NCBI GenBank assembly: GCA_017483605.1
Contig: JAFUWG010000056.1
Coordinates: forward strand, 1 to 61,775
Source of the DNA: Bacteroidaceae bacterium
GTDB taxonomy: Bacteria > Bacteroidota > Bacteroidia > Bacteroidales > Bacteroidaceae
Reading direction: 5' to 3'
DNA length: 61,775 bases
Both the position numbers and the translations under genes were made by a program. How positions within the stretch are numbered: the first letter of the stretch is position 1; each line of letters begins with the position of its first letter. A model generated the notes under the pieces. It had not been told where the DNA came from and made no database searches. It saw only the letters and a program-made list of their open reading frames with translations. Shown here piece after piece: positions 50,823-56,681 of this stretch.

Positions 50823-52136
50823 TTACTTTATATTATATGTATATGTGTGTGGTTCCGCTGGCTTCTCGTGGCTGTAAGGATTGAACGTGTATGGCTTGTA
50901 CTCGCCCAGTGGATAGCCGGTCACCACCAGATACACGTCCTTCGTGTCGGCTGGTAGTTGGAGCTTGGCTGTGCCTTTCTGCTTCGTGCTGATGTCTCCG
51001 TATGTTGCCTTGGCCTTGTCATTTACTGCCACCAGACGGTATGCGTAACCGTCGCCCTTGTCGGCTCCCGTGAAGGTCACTTTTGCCACATTCTTTCCTT
51101 TGGTGTCGAGTTTGATGACATTCACACCAAACATCTGCAAAGGTTTGTCGTTCACAAATTCGCCAGCATACTTCTTGTTCATTTCGTGCTTGCCGGGGAA
51201 GTCGAACGTGAGCAGACGCGAATAACAATCCACAGCCTCCTTGGCAAAGTCCTCATTGGTGAGGTTGAACATTCGCATATAGGTCGATGCAGGGTCTTCG
51301 CCACGCATTCCCTCGCGGAACACGTCGGCAATGACCGTCAGCCCGTGCTTCATGCTCCAATATTCGAGCAGATAGGGCGAATGGTAGATGTTCTCCCCGT
51401 CAAGGAAACGCAGATTGGCGTGGTCGATGAAAGCCTTCCAGTGGTAGTTCTCATCCGTTGGCCATTCGGGGTTTACGTTCCAGAGCATCCACTGGCTTGT
51501 CATCTCGAAGAAGCCGCCTACCATGCCGCCTTTGCCTTGGTGGTCGCACGAAATCATCGATTGGAACGAGTGCCCCAACTCGTGGGCGATGCAATTCAGT
51601 TTCTTGTCCTGCACACGGTTGGGGGCAATCCACAGTGCCCCAATCACGCCGTCGTAGTCGCCACCGTATGCCGTTCCTTCCAGCGAGTAGTTGAGCATCA
51701 CCATCATGCGATACTTGTCGGCGTTCGACCCGGGCTTGATGAACTTGAGGTCGTTTTTGTAGTAGTCGTAAAACGATTGGATGCGGCTGAGCAGGTTGGG
51801 CAAATCCACCTTCATGTTATGCCCTTCCAGGTCGGGGGCTTTGCTGAGGTCGTCGCCAAACGGCTTTTCCCAGAATACGATGACATCATCCGTGTAGGCA
51901 CACCGTGCAAAACTCCACTTCGAATCTGCCTTCGTGAAGTCATTGTCCTTCAGGTCTTCTGGAATGAAGATTTCCTTTCCTTTCGGAGCCTCATACGTAG
52001 GGCTTTCCACCTTCACTCCGGTTGCCTCTGTTGTTGCTTGTTCCTCATTCTTCGTCTGAGCCACAGCCACAGTCGTACTGCCCGCGATGACACACGCAGC
52101 CAGTATCCATCTCAAATAGTTTTCTCTTTTTCTCAT
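50823..52136 (-). CDS. DUF6055-type secreted metallopeptidase-like protein
   Basis: This is a 437-residue exported protein (signal peptide MRKRENYLRWILAACVIAGSTT...). It carries an HExxH zinc motif as CIAHELGHSFQ (His185, Glu186, His189) in a region matching DUF6055 (WSFARCAYTDDVIVFWEKPFG, LPNLLSRIQSFYDYYKNDL). A third ligand is not certain; candidates lie in GGFFEMTSQWMLW. A C-terminal beta domain (about 345-437) ends in YTYNIK. Peptidase activity is an inference from the motif. It is promoter-proximal in an operon with GH97. Confidence 0.82.
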   Translation of the reverse strand: MRKRENYLRWILAACVIAGSTTVAVAQTKNEEQATTEATGVKVESPTYEAPKGKEIFIPEDLKDNDFTKADSKWSFARCAYTDDVIVFWEKPFGDDLSKAPDLEGHNMKVDLPNLLSRIQSFYDYYKNDLKFIKPGSNADKYRMMVMLNYSLEGTAYGGDYDGVIGALWIAPNRVQDKKLNCIAHELGHSFQSMISCDHQGKGGMVGGFFEMTSQWMLWNVNPEWPTDENYHWKAFIDHANLRFLDGENIYHSPYLLEYWSMKHGLTVIADVFREGMRGEDPASTYMRMFNLTNEDFAKEAVDCYSRLLTFDFPGKHEMNKKYAGEFVNDKPLQMFGVNVIKLDTKGKNVAKVTFTGADKGDGYAYRLVAVNDKAKATYGDISTKQKGTAKLQLPADTKDVYLVVTGYPLGEYKPYTFNPYSHEKPAEPHTYTYNIK

Positions 52137-52182
52137 GGTTAGTCAGTTTTTCGTTAATTGCTAATCTTTCACAAATCGTTTG

Positions 52183-52212
52183 CAAAGTTAAACAAAATTA
52201 TTTGTCTTTCAA
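52183..52212 (-). promoter_or_regulatory. Promoter of the DUF6055-GH97 operon
   Basis: TTG (52212-52210) and TAACTTTG (52190-52183) on the minus strand, exactly 19 bp apart, about 47 nt before the start codon. Confidence 0.75.
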
Positions 52213-52230
52213 TATTTTCTCCCAAACTAT

Positions 52231-52261
52231 TTTGTCTTTTCGTCTTTTTTCTCTACTTTTG
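52231..52261 (+). promoter_or_regulatory. Strong promoter of the structured RNA
   Basis: TTTG (52231-52234), 19 bp, TACTTTTG (52254-52261): a full match to the consensus, directly divergent from the DUF6055 promoter. Confidence 0.8.
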
Positions 52262-52265
52262 CAGC

Positions 52266-52445
52266 GTGTTCTTCGGAACATGGCATTTTATATTTGCTCA
52301 AATCTCTGGCACGAACTACCACCTCGACAAGAGTTTAAGAGCATTTAAATACCCGTTGGAGTGTACACTATAAGTGTAGACTTCTCCATAGGGTATTTAG
52401 GCTGTGGTAGGCCTGTGTCAGAGTTTGGTTAGTCTGCACTTTTTG
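52266..52445 (+). ncRNA. 6S-like structured RNA candidate (or structured leader)
   Basis: After the strong promoter the RNA opens with a UUCG hairpin (TGTTC/GAACA, 52267-52280). A long imperfect stem forms from CAAA 52299-52302 / TTTG 52424-52427, CTCTGGCAC 52304-52312 / GTGTCAGAG 52415-52423 and CTACCAC 52316-52322 / GTGGTAG 52404-52410. It is interrupted by a large asymmetric bubble (52323-52346 against 52399-52403) and closed by an apical hairpin AAATACCC 52347-52354 / GGGTATTT 52391-52398 with inner GGAG/CTCC and TACACT/AGTGTA pairs. A U-run ends it (52440-52444). A long stem, central bubble and ~180-nt length are 6S RNA traits. A structured 5' leader of the barrel gene is the alternative. 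Confidence 0.65.
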
Positions 52446-52509
52446 TCTACAAAGGTTAATGCAGGCATCCATTATTGATGTGAACAGGTATTAACTAAAA
52501 AACACTTTT

Positions 52510-53133
52510 ATGAAAAAAATTCTTTTGATTGTATCAGTCATGATGCTGTCCATTAGTGCTTGGTGTCAGCAAGAGGTCGGCTCTTTTACTATTCAACCCA
52601 AAGTTGGTCTTAACATTGCTAATTACACAGACGCGGATGGCTCTGACCCAAGAATTGGTTTGGCGGCTGGTTTTGAATTTGAGTATCAAGCCTCAACGCA
52701 TTTTGGTTTGGCTTTTGGACTATTGTATTCAGCACAGGGCTCGAAGGCTTCTGAGACAAATTATGTTACCAAAACGAAGGTTGTTGCTCAAACTGATTAT
52801 GTGAATCTTCCAATCATGGCTAATATTTATATTGTTAAAGGATTGGCCTTTAAGTTGGGACTTCAGCCAGCCTTTAATGTAAAAGATAAGTACAAGGCTT
52901 CTGTGTCTGATCAATGGAGCAACGCCTCAATTAATACAAAAGGAAATCTTTCAGATTTTGATATAGATGTCAAATCTTTTGATTTTTCTATTCCGATAGG
53001 GTTGTCATACGAATTTTGTAGCGGATTTGTAGTTGATGCTCGCTATAATTTAGGGGTAACAAAAATGGCAAAAGATAGTGACTCAAGAAATAGCGTTTGG
53101 CAGTTTACGGTAGGTTACAAATTTAAATTATAA
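52510..53133 (+). CDS. Porin-family outer-membrane beta-barrel protein
   Basis: This is a 207-residue protein with signal peptide (MKKILLIVSVMMLSISAWCQ). Eight-strand barrel pattern: FTIQPKVGLNIANYTD, LAAGFEFEYQASTHFGLAFGLLYSAQG, TDYVNLPIMANIYIVKGLAFKLGLQP, SFDFSIPIGLSYEFCSGFVVDARYNLGV, ending in Phe-Thr-Val-Gly-Tyr-Lys-Phe-Lys-Leu as expected for outer-membrane insertion. It matches the small PF13568-type porin family. It lies 65 nt downstream of the structured RNA's U-run with no clear promoter of its own, so it may be controlled by read-through. A terminator follows. Confidence 0.88.
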   Translation: MKKILLIVSVMMLSISAWCQQEVGSFTIQPKVGLNIANYTDADGSDPRIGLAAGFEFEYQASTHFGLAFGLLYSAQGSKASETNYVTKTKVVAQTDYVNLPIMANIYIVKGLAFKLGLQPAFNVKDKYKASVSDQWSNASINTKGNLSDFDIDVKSFDFSIPIGLSYEFCSGFVVDARYNLGVTKMAKDSDSRNSVWQFTVGYKFKL

Positions 53134-53148
53134 AATTCATGATTCATT

Positions 53149-53209
53149 CGTGGGCATTTATGGGCATTCGTGTAAAACCTTTTATATGAAAATCCCATAA
53201 ATGCCCACG
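53149..53209 (+). terminator. Terminator of the porin-like gene
   Basis: A perfect 16-bp stem (CGTGGGCATTTATGGG, 53149-53164, with 53194-53209) is followed by a T-rich run, 15 nt after the stop codon. Confidence 0.75.
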
Positions 53210-53260
53210 ATTCTTTTTGTGTATTAGTGTCTCTCTTTTCTCCCTTTTCCCACACCCCTT

Positions 53261-53369
53261 CTTAAAACTAAAGTTAGATTTTATAAAATCAAACTTAAAT
53301 TTTATAAAATTGAACTTAAATTTATATAAATCTAACTTGAATTTTATAAAATCTAAGTTTAGTTTTAAG
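53261..53369. repeat. AT-rich palindrome array with exact 21-bp period
   Basis: Four 12-bp palindromes (ATTTTATAAAAT, ATTTTATAAAAT, ATTTATATAAAT, ATTTTATAAAAT) start at 53278, 53299, 53320 and 53341, each 21 bp apart, with related 9-nt spacers (CAAACTTAA, TGAACTTAA, CTAACTTGA). The whole is bounded by a 29-bp inverted repeat with one mismatch (53261-53289 and 53341-53369). The rest of the 53134-53556 gap holds a terminator and a promoter. Confidence 0.9.
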
Positions 53370-53503
53370 AGTGTATGTTACATAAGGCCGAAAAAAGGAG
53401 GTTTTGGAAAGGGTTTGGATGCTGAAAAATACTTTCTGGCTCTACTGATTGTAATGGATGTCTTGAAAAAATGTGGCTTTTTGTTGTTTTTCTGCTCCTG
53501 TTG

Positions 53504-53534
53504 TTTCTGTTTAGAAAAATCTTTTGTATATTTG
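53504..53534 (+). promoter_or_regulatory. Promoter of the DUF3791-DUF3990-DUF3791 cassette
   Basis: TATATTTG at 53527-53534 fits the -7 element; a weak TTTC at 53504-53507 is 19 bp upstream. The first ATG is 22 nt downstream. Confidence 0.6.
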
Positions 53535-53556
53535 CAATCGAAAAAAGATTTTTGAA

Positions 53557-53772
53557 ATGAGGACAGAACATCTGGATTTCATCACATTCTGTGTGGGCAG
53601 TCTTGTTGATGCACTTGGCAAGAGTGCATCGCAAGTTTATGGGGCACTAAGATCTTCTGGGGCACTGGCTGATTATATTCTGCCCTGTTATGATGTGCTC
53701 CATACGTTCAGCAAGGAATATTTAGTGGAAGATTTGACCGAGGTGCTGAAAGAAAGGGGGGCTTTGGTATGA
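53557..53772 (+). CDS. DUF3791 family small protein (putative antitoxin)
   Basis: This is a 71-residue protein starting MRTEHLDFITFCVGSLVDALGKSASQVYGALRSSGALADYILPCYDVLHTFS. It matches the short helical DUF3791 pattern (membrane-free, with a region like a small DNA- or partner-binding domain). It is promoter-proximal and its stop overlaps the DUF3990 start by 4 nt (ATGA). The start at 53557 is chosen because it follows the promoter; an in-frame ATG at 53524 lies inside the promoter. An antitoxin role is inferred from size, order and coupling. Confidence 0.8.
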   Translation: MRTEHLDFITFCVGSLVDALGKSASQVYGALRSSGALADYILPCYDVLHTFSKEYLVEDLTEVLKERGALV

Positions 53773-54242
53773 AACTCTATCATGCTTCGACGGTTGTAAT
53801 TGAGAAGCCCGACGTGTTGCATTCTCGTGAACATTTAGACTTTGGACGAGGATTTTATATGACAGCAATGCGAGAACAGGCAGTTCGTTATGCTGAACGG
53901 TTTACTCGGAGGGGAAAAGAGGCGTATATCAATGAATATGAATTGGATGATAAGACGGAGGGTTTTGTGGTCAAGTTGTTTATGAGTTATGATGAAGAAT
54001 GGCTTGATTATGTGACGGTTTGTAGGAAAGGACAGAAAGGTTCTGAAACATACGATGCCGTGTCGGGTGGAGTGGCAAATGATAAGGTGTTCAATACCGT
54101 TGATTTGTATTTTGCAGGTGTCATTTCGAAAGAGGAGGCTCTTGGCAGATTAAAATATGAGAAGCCCAATCATCAATTGTGTATTTTGAATGGGGAAATG
54201 CTTGACCGCCATCTTCATTTCATCAGAGCAGAAAGGGTGTGA
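53769..54242 (+). CDS. DUF3990 family protein, ADP-ribosyltransferase-like (putative toxin)
   Basis: This is a 157-residue protein of the DUF3990 type. The start MKLYHASTVVIEKPDVLHSREHLDFGRGFYMTAMREQAVRYAERF shows the two landmarks of the H-Y-type ADP-ribosyltransferase fold: His5 in LYHAS and Tyr30 in FGRGFYMT. The third position would come from the YEKPNHQLCILN segment (Gln/Glu). I recall DUF3990 being placed near ADP-ribosyltransferases. It is sandwiched between two DUF3791-like small genes with overlapping or 2-nt junctions. A toxin modifying a cellular target with NAD is plausible; the target is unknown. Confidence 0.8.
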   Translation: MKLYHASTVVIEKPDVLHSREHLDFGRGFYMTAMREQAVRYAERFTRRGKEAYINEYELDDKTEGFVVKLFMSYDEEWLDYVTVCRKGQKGSETYDAVSGGVANDKVFNTVDLYFAGVISKEEALGRLKYEKPNHQLCILNGEMLDRHLHFIRAERV

Positions 54243-54244
54243 AA

Positions 54245-54469
54245 ATGGATGCGAACAAAACAATATTACAAATGAAGTATGCACGCATTGTTGCCCTGTT
54301 TGCCCAGCAATCGGGTATGGCGTTGGAAGACGCTTTGTCGTTCTTTTATGATTCAGAAACGTACAAACTTGTGAGTGAGGGTATTGCTGATATGCATTGT
54401 CGTAGCGATGAATATTTGACGGAAGAATTGATGATGGAATATAGAGAATATTGCAAAGACGAAAGTTAA
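54245..54469 (+). CDS. Second DUF3791-like small protein (putative antitoxin or accessory)
   Basis: This is a 74-residue acidic protein (MDANKTILQMKYARIVALFAQQSGMALEDALSFFYDSETYKLVSEGIADMHCRSDEYLTEELMMEYREY). The pattern Ser-x-Thr-Tyr-x-Leu-Val-Ser-x-Gly-Ile-Ala-Asp-x-His-Cys-Arg-Ser is the DUF3791 signature. It begins 2 nt after the DUF3990 stop; a GTG start 6 nt earlier would overlap. It differs strongly from the first DUF3791 protein, so the two are not a recent duplication. It probably binds or neutralises the DUF3990 protein. Confidence 0.8.
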   Translation: MDANKTILQMKYARIVALFAQQSGMALEDALSFFYDSETYKLVSEGIADMHCRSDEYLTEELMMEYREYCKDES

Positions 54470-54536
54470 AAAATAACGGCTTTGAAAGGCTTTTGGAAAA
54501 AAACTTTGGGGGTTGAAAATAATTTTTGGATTTTTG

Positions 54537-54568
54537 TTGGGGATTTTTGTTTTTATTTATTACTTTTG
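54537..54568 (+). promoter_or_regulatory. Promoter of the NifU-like/GGGtGRT operon
   Basis: TACTTTTG at 54561-54568 with TTG at 54537-54539 (21 bp). The ~100-nt leader contains two small hairpins (TTGAAAAAC/GTTTTTCAA and GTGGC/GCCAC at 54602-54615). Confidence 0.65.
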
Positions 54569-54672
54569 CAAGCAGTAAAGATTGAAAAACAGTTTTTCAA
54601 GGTGGCAGAGGCCACGTGTTTTTGTCGGAATACACATTTTTATTAACTAAATAATTATTTTTTTATAACGTT

Positions 54673-55374
54673 ATGGTTTATTCAAAAGAAGTACAGGAAA
54701 TGTGCTGCGTAGCCAAAGGCCCTAATCACGGACCGGCTCCTATCCCCGAAGAGGGTAAGTGGATTCAGGCTAAGGAAATCAAAGACATTTCTGGCATGAC
54801 ACACGGTATTGGCTGGTGTGCTCCTCAGCAGGGTTGTTGCAAACTCTCTCTGAACGTGAAGGAAGGTATCATCGAGGAGTGTCTCGTTGAGACGATTGGT
54901 TGCTCTGGTATGACTCACTCTGCCGCTATGGCATCTGAGATTCTGCCTGGCAAGACTATCCTCGAGGCTCTGAACACCGACCTCGTTTGCGACGCTATCA
55001 ACACTGCAATGCGTGAACTCTTCCTCCAGATTGTTTACGGTCGTACACAGAGTGCTTTCTCTGAGGGCGGTCTTGTGATCGGTGCTGGTTTGGAAGACCT
55101 CGGCAAGGGACTCGTTTCTCAGTGCGGTACACTCTACGGCACAAAACTCAAGGGCACTCGCTACCTCCAACTCACAGAGGGTTACATCACGAAGATGTTC
55201 CTCGACGAGGACAACGAGGTTTGTGGTTATGAGTATGTCCACATGGGCAAGTTCATGGAGGCTGTGAAGAAGGGCATGGACGCTAATGAGGCTCTCAAGA
55301 GCGTGACAGGCACTTACGGCCGCACAAAGCCAGAGCAGGGAGTTGTTAAATCTATTGACCCACGTAAAGAATAA
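54673..55374 (+). CDS. NifU-like iron-sulfur scaffold protein paired with GGGtGRT protein
   Basis: This is a 233-residue cytoplasmic protein. The segment ECLVETIGCSGMTHSAAMASEILPGKTILEALN is the NifU/IscU N-terminal fold with one of its Cys ligands; additional Cys occur at EMCC, GWCAPQQGCC, DLVC, SQCG and EVCG. It is therefore likely to bind a metal cluster. It is always next to the GGGtGRT protein in the genomes I recall, and the function of the pair is not known to me. Codon use (CGT, GGT, CTC, AAC) is strongly biased compared with neighbours, suggesting high expression. Confidence 0.85.
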   Translation: MVYSKEVQEMCCVAKGPNHGPAPIPEEGKWIQAKEIKDISGMTHGIGWCAPQQGCCKLSLNVKEGIIEECLVETIGCSGMTHSAAMASEILPGKTILEALNTDLVCDAINTAMRELFLQIVYGRTQSAFSEGGLVIGAGLEDLGKGLVSQCGTLYGTKLKGTRYLQLTEGYITKMFLDEDNEVCGYEYVHMGKFMEAVKKGMDANEALKSVTGTYGRTKPEQGVVKSIDPRKE

Positions 55375-55388
55375 GGAGGAAACAGACT
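55373..55388 (+). promoter_or_regulatory. Strong Shine-Dalgarno before the GGGtGRT gene
   Basis: AAGGAGGA (55373-55380) lies 8 nt before the ATG. Such canonical ribosome-binding sites are uncommon in Bacteroidetes and fit a highly translated gene. Confidence 0.75.
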
Positions 55389-56399
55389 ATGATTCGCGAA
55401 GTAAAATTTGAAAGTCAAGACCGTCGTATCAAGCAGATTCTTGCTGCTCTGAACGAAAACGGCATTTCCTCTATCGAAGAGGCTAACGAAATCTGCGAAA
55501 AGGCAGGTCTCGACCCATATCTCACTTGTGAAGAAACACAGCGCATCTGCTTCGAGAACGCTAAGTGGGCTTACGTTGTAGGTTCTGCTATCGCCATCAA
55601 GAAGGGCTGCAAGAACGCTGCTGACGCTGCCGAGGCTATCGGTATCGGCTTGCAGGCATTCTGTATTCCTGGCTCTGTGGCTGACGACCGTAAGGTTGGT
55701 ATCGGTCACGGCAATCTCGCTGCCCGTCTGCTCCGCGAGGAGACAGAGTGCTTTGCCTTCTTGGCTGGTCACGAGTCTTTTGCTGCTGCTGAAGGTGCTA
55801 TCAAGATTGCAGAGATGGCAAACAAGGTTCGTCAGAAGCCACTCCGTTGCATCCTCAACGGTCTTGGCAAGGACGCTGCCATGATTATCTCTCGTATCAA
55901 CGGCTTCACTTACGTGCAGACGAAGTTCGACTACTTCACAGGCAAACTCGAAGTGGTGAAGACCAAGGCTTACTCTGACGGTCCTCGTGCCAAGGTGAAC
56001 TGCTACGGCGCAGACGACGTTCGTGAGGGTGTTGCTATTCTCTGGAAGGAGAATGTAGATGTTTCTATCACTGGTAACTCTACAAACCCAACTCGCTTCC
56101 AGCACCCAGTGGCAGGCACATACAAGAAGGAGCGTATCCTTGCCGGCAAGCCATACTTCTCAGTTGCTTCTGGTGGTGGTACTGGTCGTACACTTCACCC
56201 AGACAACATGGCTGCAGGTCCTGCATCTTACGGTATGACTGACACGCTCGGACGTATGCACAGCGACGCTCAGTTTGCAGGTTCTTCTTCTGTTCCTGCT
56301 CACGTAGAGATGATGGGCTTCCTCGGCATCGGCAACAACCCAATGGTTGGTTGTACAGTTGCTTGTGCCGTGAACGTGGCTTTGGCTCTGAACAAGTAA
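55389..56399 (+). CDS. GGGtGRT protein
   Basis: This is a 336-residue cytoplasmic protein named for its motif GGGTGRT (residues 262-268, FSVASGGGTGRTLHPDN). The sequence is Gly/Ala-rich with nine or more Cys (EICEKAG, LTCEETQRICF, FCIPGS, ECFAF, PLRCILNG, VNCYGAD, VGCTVACAV). No known enzyme fold is evident. It follows the NifU-like gene by 14 nt with a strong ribosome-binding site and has the same high-expression codon bias. The motif might bind a nucleotide or anion and the Cys residues a cluster; both are inferences. Confidence 0.87.
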   Translation: MIREVKFESQDRRIKQILAALNENGISSIEEANEICEKAGLDPYLTCEETQRICFENAKWAYVVGSAIAIKKGCKNAADAAEAIGIGLQAFCIPGSVADDRKVGIGHGNLAARLLREETECFAFLAGHESFAAAEGAIKIAEMANKVRQKPLRCILNGLGKDAAMIISRINGFTYVQTKFDYFTGKLEVVKTKAYSDGPRAKVNCYGADDVREGVAILWKENVDVSITGNSTNPTRFQHPVAGTYKKERILAGKPYFSVASGGGTGRTLHPDNMAAGPASYGMTDTLGRMHSDAQFAGSSSVPAHVEMMGFLGIGNNPMVGCTVACAVNVALALNK

Positions 56400-56419
56400 T
56401 CAGAAATTTCGATATCATT

Positions 56420-56457
56420 AAAAAAGGGAACTGCTCGATGGAACAGTTCCCTTTTTT
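56420..56457 (+). terminator. Intrinsic terminator after the GGGtGRT gene
   Basis: GGGAACTG (56426-56433) pairs with CAGTTCCC (56444-56451), extended by six A-T pairs, ending in a U-run. Confidence 0.9.
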
Positions 56458-56625
56458 CGTTTTGTCAGAAGATAACTCCATTTGCCTTACATTTTTCTGT
56501 TTCTTTTCTGATTTATTTGTTCAAAATGACGCTGTTTTTGCGATTTTTATAACTATTTTCAAAAATTTTTGCCGAATAATTAAAAAAAAGTCAGTAAATG
56601 TTATGGTTATTCTAACAAAATGTTA

Positions 56626-56633
56626 TAACTTTG
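56626..56633 (+). promoter_or_regulatory. -7 element of the glnN promoter
   Basis: TAACTTTG on the plus strand, about 49 nt before the ATG, fits TAnnTTTG. The -33 region has no TTG, which may mean that activation or nitrogen control is needed. Confidence 0.55.
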
Positions 56634-56681
56634 CACTCGAAAACAAACAAACGGTTTTTTATATTTAATAATTAAAGAATT

